A stretch of DNA of 64,000 nucleotides from an uncultured Eubacteriales bacterium (lineage in GTDB: Bacteria > Bacillota > Clostridia > Oscillospirales > Acutalibacteraceae), in NCBI GenBank assembly GCA_900315875.1, contig ONAX01000018.1, positions 1 through 64,000 of the forward strand. The letters are read 5' to 3'. Under the pieces are notes generated by a model. It saw only the letters and a program-made list of their open reading frames with translations, did not search any database and was not told the DNA's origin. Positions 35,933-45,926 of this stretch are shown here, one piece after another. The translations under genes were made by a program, and so were the position numbers. The stretch's first letter is position 1, and every line of letters starts with the position of its first letter.

Positions 35933-38900
35933 TTATGAAACAGATACTGTATAAAGCTTTTCCTCAGATGTTCCTTCGGAATCAGTTGCAACTATCTTAA
36001 TGCTATAGTCAACTGCATATCTGAGCTTTACAGATGCGCTTGTTTCAGTTGTATTTTCTGCAAGCGTACTCCAGTTATGAGCGCTTACCTTTTTGAAATA
36101 GTAGCTGTAGGTATAGGGAGCCTCGCCGCCCTCTGCCGCACCTGTGATATACAGTCTCGAACCTGCAGTAAGCTCTGTTGCGCTGACGGTAGAATTATTG
36201 ACAAGAGGCGTCTTCGGAGTCTCGGTAATCTCAACATCCAGATTCTTGCTGGTCATACCACCTTCACTGTCCTTGATTACAACCTTGAAGATAAAGTCAC
36301 CGAGATTTTTGAGCTTTACAGAAGCTGTGCTTGTACTGGTAAACGGTGTTCCGATTGTAATCCAGTTGATTGCACTGGCCTTCTTGTAGTAGAATGCGTA
36401 GGTATAGTCGCCTGAGCCTTTTTCTGCTTCACCGTAAACATATATTCTTGTTCCGGGAAGTGCGCTCTGGGTGCTGACTGTTGATTTGTTCACCATGTCG
36501 GTATCGTGGTAGTCTTCGCTGACAGACAATGCAAACTGACGGCTTACGATAACATTGTTTTCATCGATGATATCAATCTTGACATTGAATTCGCCTGCCG
36601 ACTTCGGCTTGAAAGCGCCCGTAGAAGCGGTTCCGAATTCTGTACCAAGGATAGTCCAGCCTTTTGCATTTGTACGCTTATAGTAGAATGCATAACGATA
36701 GCCGCTGCTGCCTGTTGCAGAGCCATAGAAAAAGACTCTTGTTCCGGGCTTTACACCAGTCGCACTGATAGTTGAATTATTCTTGAATGATGCGGATTTT
36801 CCGTCTGATACAGAAAATACGAATGCCTTGTCCTCAAAATCGCCTGTAGAATCCGTTACTCTTATTATCGCATCGAAATCACCGACTGCTACCGGAGCAA
36901 ACGATGCTATATTCGGATTATCTTTATAGCCTGAAAGATACTTCCAGGTCTTGGCGGTTGTACGCTTGTACATAAACTGATATTGTAATTCGCCGCTGCC
37001 GCCCTCTGCTACGCCTGTGAATATTATTCTGGAGCCGAGAGAGATAGCCTGAGTATTGATGTAAGAATTATTAACGATAGGATCGCCGTTTCTTACGGTA
37101 ATATCAAAGATTTTTTCTGCTGTTGTTCCGTAGCTGTCCTTTACTACTGTCTTGATCTGATATTTTCCGATCTCTGTCAGCGTCAGTCGCTGGGTATTAT
37201 CTGAAGTGAATTCTGTGCCGAGAGTATTCCATGTATCGGAATCAACTGACTTGTAGTAGAACGCATAGGTGAAGGGAGCCTTGCCGCCCTGTGCTGCGCC
37301 TGTAATTGTAACAGTATCTGACGCAAGCAGGTCTTCACTGCTGACTGTTGAAACATTGACAAGCTCGTCAACATGCTCACATGTAAAGGTAAGAGTTCTT
37401 TCAGAGAAAGCACCCTGAGCATCGGCTGCCAGAACTCTGACAACATATTCGCCTGCAGTATCCGGTACAACCGTAAACTCTGCACCGAGACCTGCAGCTG
37501 AACCAATAGTAGTTTCGCTCTTTCCGGGAGCTGTTACATATACTGTGAATACATAAGGTGCTGTGCCGCTTATTGCGCCTGCGCTCACGGAAACGCCTCT
37601 GCCCTCGCAGGTAAGCTCTTCGCTGAGACCTGAAATATTGTAAAGACCAGTGATCTCGATAAAGGTATTTGCACGGGGAGGCTGCTGCAGGAATACATCC
37701 GGTTCTGCCTTATCGGCAAGAACTGCAAGATAATTGAATCTGCAGCCTGAGGAAGCGAAGGAGATAGTCTGGGACTGCTCTCCGGTAAGAATAGTCTTGT
37801 GCATATAGCTGCCGACAAAGCATGAGCCGCTTCCGCCCTGATAGAAATCACCGCGAAGCTCGAGCAGGCCGTCGCTTACCTTGTTATATGCACTGGAGTA
37901 ATTGCTGTAGATATAGAAGTCTCCGCTGACTAACATATAGTCATTTGCATGGTTCATGGTGAGGATACCGTCTGAATTTGAGTAGCTTACGATCTCGCCC
38001 TCACTGTTCTTTTTCGGTGTGCGCACGCTGTAATCACCGTCGATGATAACTGAGCCGTTGCTGGGAGAAAGGGTACCTGACAGATGAGTATAGTCACCCT
38101 TTACCTCAAGTCTGCCGCCGTTTGCACTTACATTGCCGTTTTCTGTCATATTGCCGTTTACGGTCAGTTTGTTTCCGGCAAGATCAAGGCTGCCGTACTG
38201 CTGGAAATCGTTAAGCTCAACGTCTCCGTTTACAGTGCTTATGCGTCCCTTTACATCGACATTAGTGTTGGGTGTTGAATACAGCACCGCAATGCCGCTG
38301 TCGGAGCTTGCAAAGGTCACTGTCTGCTTTTTGCTGCCGGAGAATATTACCTTGTGGCTGCTCTGTGCATTGAAGCAGCTGCCGCTGCCGCCCTGCTCAA
38401 AATTGCCGCGAAGCTCCAGCGTTCCATCGCTCATCTTGTTATATGCGCTGGTATAGTTGCTGAAAATATAGAAATCTCCGCAAACAAGCATGTAATCCGA
38501 AGGTTTCGTCATTTTGAGTACAGCGTCTGAATTCTTATAGCCATTAAGAGCACCTTCGCTGTCATAGGTGGGTGTGCGCATATCGTATTTGCCGTCGATA
38601 TTGAGTCTGCCGCCGCCAAGCTCCAGTGTGCCGGCCTGATGCTGCAGATTGCCGAGGACATCTATCTTGCCTGCAACGGTGATATTTCCGTTTTCAACAA
38701 GATCGCCGAATATGGTGAAGGTCGCGCCTTCGGCGCTGAGGTTGCCGTACTGTACGAAATTGTTGACCTTTGTGCCGTCTGTTACCCTGAGGATCCTGCC
38801 CTTGAGGATATTTATGTCGGTATTGGAATTGCTTACTGTAATAAGGCTTCCGAATCCGCTGTCGCCTGCGCCCTCAAAGTAAACATCCTGTGCGCTTTTG

Positions 38901-41232
38901 CCAGTCAGAAGAACCTTATGGTCAACGCCTGCATTGAAGCAGCTTCCGCTGCCGCCCTGATAAAAGCTTCCGCGAAGCTCCAGGGTACCTGCAGACATTT
39001 TGTTGTAAGCGTTGGTGTAGGCGCTGTAAATATAGAAATCGCCGTCTACAAACATATAATCATCCGGGTTTGTCATTTTCAGTACACCGTCTGAGGTTTT
39101 GTAGCCGTTAAGATTTCCTTCGCTGTCATAGGTGGGGATGCGCATGTCGTATTTGCCGCTGACGTTCAGCTTACCGCCGCCAAGATTCAGAGTACCGCCC
39201 TGGTGCTGGATATTTCCGAGAACATCCACAGTGCCCTTAACGGTGATATTACCGTTTTCTATAAGGTTGCCTGTAATGGTAAGGTGTGCACCCTCTGCGC
39301 TGAGGGAGCCGTACTGTACAAAGTCACCGAGGATAGTCCCGTCAGTTACTCTGCGTATGCTGCCCTTTGTGATATTGACGTCGGAATTCGAGCTTTCATC
39401 TGTAACCAGTGTTCCGAAGCCGCTGCTGCCTGCGCCTTCAAAATAGATAGTCTGGGTATCGTCACCCGTCAGCAGAACATAGTGCTCTTCGCCTGCGTCA
39501 AAGCAGCTGCCGCTGCCGCCCTGATAGAAATCACCGCGAAGCTCCAGTGTGCCGTAGGTCAGCTTGTTATAAGCGCTGGTGTAGGCGCTGTATACATAGA
39601 AGTCATCGCCTACGAACATGAAGCTTTCCGGGTCTGTCATTTTGATAACGCCTTCTGAATAGCTTATTATCTTGCCTTGCTCGTCCAGGTTCGGTTTACG
39701 CATATCGTATTTGCCGTTGATCTTCAGGGAGCCGCCCTTGATCTCCAGCGTGCCGTAGGTATGCTGCATGCTGCCGAGAACGTCCACTGAGCCTGTGATA
39801 TATACATTGCCGTTTTCTACGAGGTCGCCCTCTACTGTAAGGGAGCCGTCCTCTACGTTCATGCTGCCGTACTGTGAAAAATCATGTACAGTCACATCGC
39901 CGACTACCTGACGCACTCTGCCCTTTGTGATATAAACATCGGGGTTTGCATATTCGTTGGCGGTAAGGGTGCCGAAGCCGCTGCTTCCTGCATTTTCAAA
40001 GTAAACCGTCTGCGCTCCCTCGCCTGTGAAGAGGATCTTATGTCCCACTCCTGCATCGAAGCAGCTGCCGTCTCCGGCCTGCTCAAAATTGCCGCGCAGC
40101 TCCAGCGTACCGGCGCTGAACTTGTTGTAGGCACTGGTGTAGGCGCTGGCAATATAGAAGTCGCCGCCCACCAGCATATAATCCGTTTCATCGTTCATTA
40201 TAATATATGCTTCTGTGCTCTTGTAGCCGACAAGCTCGCCGTCGGAATATTCGGGGGATGCCAGAATGTAGCTGCCGTCTATCTCGATCCTTGCACCGTT
40301 CAGGTCAAGCCATCCGCCCTTGTGGCCGTAATCTCCGCCCACGGAAAGCTTGCCGCCGTTTGCATTAATGTTGCCGCTTTGGATCAGGTTTTCCGTTACC
40401 TGAAGGCTGTTGCCGTTAAGGTCAAGGCTGCCGTACTGGCCGAAGCTTCTGAGCTTTGCGCCGTTCTCTACGCTGAGGATTCGGCCCTTTTCGATAACGA
40501 CATCCGCATTTGCATTATCCGTTGCCGCAAGTGTGCCGAAGCCGCTGTCACCGGAATTTGCAAGGGTAACAACCTGTGTTTTAGTGCCTGTGAAAAGTAT
40601 CCTGTGATCCTTGGTTGCATTGAAGCAGCTGCCGCTGCCGCCCTGCTCAAAATTACCTCCAAGCTCCAGTGTTCCGGCGCTGAACTTGTTGTAGGCACTG
40701 CCGTAGTTGCTGGCAATATAGAAATCTCCGCCGACCTTCATATAATCTGCCGGTTTTTCCATTACCAGTACGCCGTTTGAATTCGCGTAGCTTACGACCT
40801 TGCCTTCCTCGTCAAGCTCCGGGACACCGAGCTTAAGCGTACCGTTCTGATGCTGCACGCTGCCGGCGACGTTGATCGTGCCTGCAACGGTGATATCGCC
40901 GTTTTCAACAAGATCTCCGCCTACGGTAAAGACCGCGTCAGCCGCATTAAGGCTGCCGTACTGCACAAAATCATGCACAGCTGCCGCACCGGATACCTTG
41001 AGGATCCTGCCCTTCAGAATATCAACATCCGGGTTTGAATCCTGAGAGGAGATAAGGGTACCGAAGCCGCTGCTGCCGGCATTTGCAAAGTAAACTGTCT
41101 GCGTGCCGTCTCCGGTGAACATTACCTTATGACCTTCTGCTGCACTAAAGCAGCTGCCGTCTCCGGCCTGCTCAAAATTGCCGCCAAGCTCCAGTGTTCC
41201 AGCGCTGAACTTATTGTAGGCGCTGCCGTAGT
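35933..41232 (-). CDS. Giant secreted repeat protein, C-terminal fragment: beta-rich repeats plus six triple-tyrosine-like modules
   Basis: About 1,765 residues in the frame that continues the gene begun at 42249 after a shift near 41228-41237. The first part holds most of the tandem units of about 185 residues; each unit contains TLELRGNF, GGSGSCF, an SSGFGTL motif, a DFxQYGSL motif, LxENGNI and GKYDMRTP. The tail (about 36,000-37,640) has six modules of about 95 residues with the pattern YxYAFYYKK-x-x-NW-x-x-IGT-x-F, like surface 'triple tyrosine' or Ig-like modules. There is no LPXTG, dockerin or membrane helix. The domain set looks adhesive or structural; function is inferred only. The frame lacks a start and ribosome site of its own. 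Confidence 0.8.
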
Positions 41233-42000
41233 GTAGTTGCTGGCAATATAGAAATCGCCGCCCACCAGCATGTGATCTCCGGCGTCGTTCATTACAAAGG
41301 TAGCATCGGTGCTCTTGTAGCCGATAAGCTCCCCGTCGGAATATTCGGGGGATGCCATTCTGTAGCTGCCTGCGATATCGACCGTGCCGTTATTTAGGTC
41401 GATATATCCTTTGATCTGCTCGTAATTTCCGCCCACGGTAAGCCTGCCGGCGTTTGCATTCACATCGCCGTACTGAGTAAAGTCCTCGCTTACATAAAGG
41501 CTGCTGCCGCCGAGGTTCAGGGTGCCGTACTGAGCAAAGCTTTCCAGCTTCGCACCGTTCTCTGCGGCAAGGATACGTCCTCTTTGTATTACAACACTTT
41601 CATTTGCATTTTCCGATGTGCCGAGAGTTCCGAAGCCGCTGCTGCCGGCACCGGCAAAATACACCGTCTGTATGCCGTCTCCGGTAAAAAGAACCCTGTG
41701 GTTCTTGCCTGCCGGGAAAGCGTCAGTAGCGCCCTGCTGCTCAAAATTGCCCTGCAGCTCCAGTGTACCGGCGCTGAGTACATTATATGCAGAGCTGTAA
41801 TTGCTGCTGTAATAGCAGTTGCCCATAACGCACATGTAGCCGTCGGCGTTATCCATTCTGAGGACAGCGTCTGCGCCGGTATAATACAAGAATTCGTTAG
41901 TTGAAGAATAATTAGGCGTAGCAAGGCAATAGTCTCCGCCCACCGTAAGACGGCCGTTGCCGATTTTCAGCTGACCGGAACGATGCTGGAAATTGCCGTC
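37690..42000 (-). repeat. Eight tandem coding repeats of about 555 bp
   Basis: Marker sequence for GSCF recurs near 37815, 38385, 38937, 39498, 40057, 40622, 41149 and (diverged) 41717, a period of about 555 bp. Neighbouring units share long nearly identical stretches at DNA level, so recombination between units could change copy number. Confidence 0.85.
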
Positions 42001-42249
42001 GATATACACCTCTGAGTCTGACAGATCCGCGTCACCTGCAAGAATAAGATCGCCCACCACCGCAAGCTTGTAGCCGTTGAGATTCAGCGGACCGCTTATT
42101 CCGATAGTATGGTCGATAACGGTATCCTCCGTCAGGGACAGGCCTGTATAATAGACCACGTCGTCTGTAGCCGCCTGCGCCGTAAGTGACGCCGCCGGGA
42201 GAAGCATAGCTGCAGCCAGAACTACCGCCAAAGTCCTTTTAAGCTTCAT
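41122..42249 (-). CDS. Giant secreted repeat protein, N-terminal fragment with signal peptide
   Basis: About 375 residues. It has a signal peptide (MKLKRTLAVVLAAAMLLPAA, cleavage near TAQA-ATDD), a capping beta region, one complete repeat unit (TDAFPAGKNH variant of the GSCF motif) and the start of the second. After YIASNY the frame goes wrong and ends at 41122. The cause is an exact 5-bp tandem duplication, GTAGT-GTAGT on the + strand at 41228-41237, where a matching unit at about 40700 has one GTAGT. ATG 42249 is preferred: AAGGTGG lies five bases upstream. Confidence 0.8.
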   Translation of the reverse strand: MKLKRTLAVVLAAAMLLPAASLTAQAATDDVVYYTGLSLTEDTVIDHTIGISGPLNLNGYKLAVVGDLILAGDADLSDSEVYIDGNFQHRSGQLKIGNGRLTVGGDYCLATPNYSSTNEFLYYTGADAVLRMDNADGYMCVMGNCYYSSNYSSAYNVLSAGTLELQGNFEQQGATDAFPAGKNHRVLFTGDGIQTVYFAGAGSSGFGTLGTSENANESVVIQRGRILAAENGAKLESFAQYGTLNLGGSSLYVSEDFTQYGDVNANAGRLTVGGNYEQIKGYIDLNNGTVDIAGSYRMASPEYSDGELIGYKSTDATFVMNDAGDHMLVGGDFYIASNYTTAAPTISSALEHWSLAAILSRPETAAALVQQKVIR

Positions 42250-42328
42250 AAAAACCACCTTCCGTTAATTATAGTCTTTCGGTAACTTCTAACATGGAAA
42301 ATATCACAAAATAAATACTATTTATCAA

Positions 42329-42357
42329 ATTTTAACACATTTTGTACTACAATACAA
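42329..42357 (-). promoter_or_regulatory. Promoter of the giant repeat-protein gene
   Basis: Minus strand: TTGTAT (42357-42352), 17-base spacer, TAAAAT (42334-42329) with extended TGT. Confidence 0.65.
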
Positions 42358-42412
42358 CCTTTTTGATGCAAAATTATCCGGAGTGATGATATTCCACTTG
42401 AATTTTCTATTA

Positions 42413-42450
42413 AAAATAAATCGTCGATGAAACAGGATTCACCGACGATT
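42413..42450 (-). terminator. Terminator after the CHAP-protein remnant
   Basis: A 13-bp stem with one mismatch (42419-42431 with 42438-42450); on the minus strand it is followed by ATTTTTA. Confidence 0.7.
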
Positions 42451-42482
42451 ATTATGCATTTGATTTTGCGGACTGTGATGTA

Positions 42483-43001
42483 TTACTCTTTTTTTCTTAT
42501 TATGAGGATAAACGTCACTGCACCAACTACTGCAAGGGCTAAAGCCGCTGCAATGATAATATACAGAGCTGGTGCACTGCTGTTCTGCGTCGGTTCATCG
42601 ACCGTCTGAACCGACATTTCTTCATCAGCGGCGACAGTTTCAGCGGACGGTTCCTCGCTGCTTTCCGGCTTCGGGGGAATAAATACAATGCTGATATCCG
42701 CTTCGCCGTCCGAAAAAGTCAGCTTCAGCTCATTCTTCCCTTCGCTCAGAAGCTCACTGAGAAGCTTTTTGCTCAGTGTCACCTGAGACACCTCCCTCGG
42801 CTTTTCGGGTTCCGGTTCAGACTGAGGTTCAGACTGCTGCTGAGTAGCAATCTGTGTTTCTGGTTCGGTTTCAGGTTCAACCTGTACGGGGGCATTATCC
42901 CGGTATTCTGATTGAAAGAATTCCTCCTGAACGACAGGCTGCGGCTCGGGTTCATCCTGAGATTCCGGTTCAGGCGGGTCAGTATAAATTATTTTCAGCC
43001 T
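42483..43001 (-). CDS. C-terminal fragment of a CHAP-type surface protein: Pro/Glu linker, strand domain, membrane helix
   Basis: About 172 residues in a frame different from the CHAP fragment just upstream. It carries a Pro/Glu/Gln-rich linker, a small conserved segment (SKKLLSELLSEGKNELKLTF), another low-complexity linker and a C-terminal membrane helix (ALYIIIAAALALAVVGAVTF) followed by IRKKE. This is the cell-anchoring end of an exported enzyme. It has no start codon or ribosome site of its own; the CHAP fragment is its natural front. Confidence 0.6.
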   Translation of the reverse strand, partial: RLKIIYTDPPEPESQDEPEPQPVVQEEFFQSEYRDNAPVQVEPETEPETQIATQQQSEPQSEPEPEKPREVSQVTLSKKLLSELLSEGKNELKLTFSDGEADISIVFIPPKPESSEEPSAETVAADEEMSVQTVDEPTQNSSAPALYIIIAAALALAVVGAVTFILIIRKKE

Positions 43002-43444
43002 GCCTGATACAGACACCAGCTCGCAAATATTGCGCACCAATCGAGGTCCAGGTACACCGACCCGCCCTTTCCGCCGAGTACATAGCTCTGTATCCAGCGT
43101 GTATATTCCGTATTTCCGGTAATATTCCAGTTCATGCGCAGGCAGTTGCCCGTCCAGATTTTTCCCTGCTGCCTCGCAAGATCAATGTCAACTCCATCTG
43201 TCGCATAATTTTTGTAGCCGACCTGGGACATTGCTACGGCAAGGGTCTTGTCCATAATATAGGCAGACGCATTTTCCTGTCTTGCCTTCCACAATTTCTG
43301 GTAATACTGCGAGGTCATATAATCCTCGGAGCAAAGCGGCGGTCTGTACTGCTCATCGAGAGCAGAAACCGGAACCGACTGCGATAATCCGCAAAAAAGC
43401 AGAGCGATGCTGAGAATAAATGCGGTTAATTTTTTTAAATGCAT
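42995..43444 (-). pseudogene. Truncated CHAP-type amidase, N-terminal part
   Basis: A 149-residue fragment: signal peptide (MHLKKLTAFILSIALLFCGL, cleavage near VSA-LDEQ) and the front half of a CHAP-type peptidoglycan amidase, including AVAMSQVGYKN, EYTRW and the catalytic Cys in DWCAIFASWC. The protein stops at QAG; the catalytic His and the rest of the CHAP fold do not follow in any frame, since the next frame goes straight into the linker. I infer an internal deletion with frameshift. ATG 43444 has GGAGG five bases upstream. The SGNH lipoprotein gene ends 20 bases before this start. Confidence 0.7.
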
Positions 43445-43463
43445 ACTTACCTCCATCCGGCGA

Positions 43464-44789
43464 TTATGCAACATGGTCGTACAGATAGGCTACCCATTTA
43501 CTGCAGCCGGTATTCGAAAAATGCAGACCCATATAATCAGGGTCGCCGCAGTTTTCATAAATCAGATTGCCTTTGCTGTCGCTGACTCCTTCAGCAACAT
43601 TCACAAAAATGAAGCCGCGCTCCTCGCATACTTCCTCTGCCTTTTCGTTAAAGGCTGCTACATTTTTATTATTAAGCAGATCATCCCTGCGGATGCCCTT
43701 GATAAGCGGTGTTACGGACTGGACATATATCTGCACGTCCGGGCTTTTTCTGATAATCCTCTCGGTCAGCTTTTTCATAGCGCTGATAGTACCGTCTACT
43801 CCGTAACCGCCGATATCGTTCATGCCGAGCATTATAAACACCTTTTTCTTGCCGGACTGGTGAACGCCGTCCTCTACAAGGACCTTTTTACCCTTATATT
43901 TCGGGTGCACTGCATATTGATTATCAAGAGCCCACATCGCATTGTTATATCCGAGGCTTACGGCGCACAGGAAATCCGCATCTCCGAGGCTTCCGTTATC
44001 AGCATAAAAGCTCAGGCCGTTTGTCACGCTGTCGCCGACGAATATTGCATCGTCGAACCAATCGCTGCCCACCGTAGTACCGGTAAGCTCGGGTGCCTGA
44101 GAATATTCGACCGGCTGGTCATCCGGTATAGCCGATACTTCGGTCGGCTTTTCTACGACCGTCACCTCACACACGGCGGTTTTCCTGTTATGTGTTTCGG
44201 CAGTAATAGTTGCATTTCCGACTGCTTTAGCGGTTATTACGCCGTCAGAATTCATAGAGATGACCGAATCATCCGACCAGTACCAGGTGAAGTCGGTTCT
44301 TGCGGCGTTTGACGGGTGTATAGTTGCATAAAGCCTGTATGTATCCCCGAGCACGATTGTCACCTTCGACACGCTGAGGGTAATCGCTTCTGTTTCGGCG
44401 GTATTTTTCAGTTCTACGCTTTCCTGCCGACTTTCTTCGGCGCTGTTTTTTTCCTCGGGCTTTGCGCTGCTTTCATCTGACGACTGTGTGTGACTCTCGA
44501 CAGATGACTGAACATGACTTTCGACAGACGACTGCTTTTTGTTTTCCTCTGACTGCTGCGGCGAGCTGCTGGTGGTTTCCGTTTTGCTTTCCGTGGATGT
44601 CTGCGAGCCGTCGGGGCTTTCCTTAACGCTTTCTTGTTCCGCGCGGGACGATTCATCCGTTTTTTCCTTTACATTTCCGTCGGAGGAAGAGGCGCCGGCC
44701 TGCGTCGGAAGGGATTCTGCCGCCGCATTACAGGCAGTCGCCGAAACGGCAAGCAGCACTGCCAGAACCAGAGCGAGACATTTTTTCAT
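43464..44789 (-). CDS. SGNH/GDSL esterase lipoprotein with BIG2 domain
   Basis: A 441-residue exported protein. Signal peptide with lipobox SATAC (Cys20); a Ser/Glu-rich spacer to about 132; a BIG2-like domain (about 135-212: ITLSVSKVTIVLGDTYRL, NSDGVITAKAVGNATITA); then an SGNH hydrolase domain with the block I Ser in FVGDSVTNG, the Asn in MLGMNDIGG and the Asp/His pair in DPDYMGLHFS. Such enzymes deacetylate sugars of the wall or dietary polysaccharides. It precedes the CHAP remnant by 19 bases, consistent with a wall-active pair. Confidence 0.88.
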   Translation of the reverse strand: MKKCLALVLAVLLAVSATACNAAAESLPTQAGASSSDGNVKEKTDESSRAEQESVKESPDGSQTSTESKTETTSSSPQQSEENKKQSSVESHVQSSVESHTQSSDESSAKPEEKNSAEESRQESVELKNTAETEAITLSVSKVTIVLGDTYRLYATIHPSNAARTDFTWYWSDDSVISMNSDGVITAKAVGNATITAETHNRKTAVCEVTVVEKPTEVSAIPDDQPVEYSQAPELTGTTVGSDWFDDAIFVGDSVTNGLSFYADNGSLGDADFLCAVSLGYNNAMWALDNQYAVHPKYKGKKVLVEDGVHQSGKKKVFIMLGMNDIGGYGVDGTISAMKKLTERIIRKSPDVQIYVQSVTPLIKGIRRDDLLNNKNVAAFNEKAEEVCEERGFIFVNVAEGVSDSKGNLIYENCGDPDYMGLHFSNTGCSKWVAYLYDHVA

Positions 44790-44869
44790 TTTCCTGCACT
44801 TCCTGTTCCTTTTAACTGTTCATTTATTTACTTACACTTCTGAGAATTACACAATATTTTCACACATAT

Positions 44870-44899
44870 ATTATATATACAACCTTAGTTGATTGTCAA
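44870..44899 (-). promoter_or_regulatory. Consensus promoter of the SGNH lipoprotein operon
   Basis: Minus strand: TTGACA (44899-44894), 18-base spacer, TATAAT (44875-44870). Confidence 0.85.
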
Positions 44900-44961
44900 C
44901 CGGAATAATGGCGTAAAATGGTAGAAGATAAACCACAAATCTTTTCACATTATATAAAATG

Positions 44962-44990
44962 TTTACATTTCCTTTTCTTTGAGTTATAAT
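44962..44990 (+). promoter_or_regulatory. Promoter of the NUDIX-hemW operon
   Basis: TTTACA (44962-44967), 17-base spacer, TATAAT (44985-44990). It is back to back with the promoter of the SGNH gene. Confidence 0.85.
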
Positions 44991-45021
44991 AAAACCGAAA
45001 CAAAAACCGGAGGTCATGGAT

Positions 45022-45567
45022 ATGAAGCTGACAGAAAAAACAATTGCCTCTCAGAGCGTATTCGAGGGGCGTGTAATACATGTAAAACACGATAAGGTGG
45101 AGCTGGAAAACGGCAAAACCGCAATGCGCGAAATCGTGGAACACCCCGGCGGTGTCTGCGTTGCAGCCCTTACCGAAAACCGCGAGCTGCTCTTCGTGCG
45201 TCAGTTCCGCTACCCGTATAAGGAAATCGTCCTCGAGCTGCCCGCCGGAAAACTCGAAAAGGGTCAAAATCCCCTCGAAAACGGCAAACGCGAGCTGCTG
45301 GAGGAAACCGGCGCCATCGGTCGTGAATATGTCACCCTCGGTCAGCTATACCCCAGCCCAGGTTACTGCGGAGAGATAATCCACCTTTATTTCTGCAAAA
45401 TAGACCATTTTGAAAATCAGCAGCTCGACCAGGACGAATTCCTGAATGTCGAGCGTATCCCCCTCGATACTGCACTCAGAATGGTGCATCGCAATGAGAT
45501 ACCGGACGCAAAAACTCAGGTTGCAATTCTTAAAACTGCCGCTCTGCTGCAGGAAAACGGGATGTGA
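45022..45567 (+). CDS. NUDIX hydrolase, ADP-ribose pyrophosphatase type
   Basis: A 181-residue hydrolase, probably splitting ADP-ribose to AMP and ribose 5-phosphate. The NUDIX box follows LPAGKLEKGQNP: GKRELLEETGAI. An upstream QFRYPYKE and a later SPGYCGEIIHLYF are typical of the NudF group. ATG 45022 has GGAGG eight bases upstream; ATG 45016 is too near to it. The next gene begins by overlapping its stop. Confidence 0.88.
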   Translation: MKLTEKTIASQSVFEGRVIHVKHDKVELENGKTAMREIVEHPGGVCVAALTENRELLFVRQFRYPYKEIVLELPAGKLEKGQNPLENGKRELLEETGAIGREYVTLGQLYPSPGYCGEIIHLYFCKIDHFENQQLDQDEFLNVERIPLDTALRMVHRNEIPDAKTQVAILKTAALLQENGM

Positions 45568-45926
45568 AATTAATGATTAACCCTATTATCATAATCGTTG
45601 CCGCCGCACTGCTGCTTTCCGCAATAGCTGTAACAGTGCTCAACCGCCCGCGCTTTCCGCTCATTGCGGCAACACTTATCACAATACTTGTATTTTTCGT
45701 GCTGTCGAGCTATTTTATAGACAGCGCTATCGGCAGATTCTCTCCTGCGGACAGCGGCATTAACAGCCTTGTCAGCTTCCTCGTTATAGGCGACGACCTG
45801 ACTAATATAAAACTCGAGGAAGTCTTCCATACCCTTATGTATATCGACATCGGGCTTTTCGTCGCATCGCTTATTGCAATGTTTGTGGAGGCAATGTTTA
45901 TTCTCCGCAAAAATTCCGACGTATGA
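45564..45926 (+). CDS. Small membrane protein of unknown function
   Basis: A 120-residue protein with three predicted helices (about 6-25, 32-50 and 93-113). No family recognised and no polar active-site pattern is visible. The start is either GTG 45564, overlapping the preceding stop, or ATG 45573. Its stop overlaps the hemW start by ATGA, so it is a translated member of the operon. Confidence 0.6.
   Translation: MKLMINPIIIIVAAALLLSAIAVTVLNRPRFPLIAATLITILVFFVLSSYFIDSAIGRFSPADSGINSLVSFLVIGDDLTNIKLEEVFHTLMYIDIGLFVASLIAMFVEAMFILRKNSDV

Noticed and set aside
37690..42000. CRISPR array, because of regular repeats
   Set aside because: The period is about 555 bp, the repeats are coding and no short spacers separate them.
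35933..42258. Many long + strand ORFs opposite the giant repeat gene
   Set aside because: They recur with the same period as the repeats and are antisense shadows; they lack ribosome sites and signal features.
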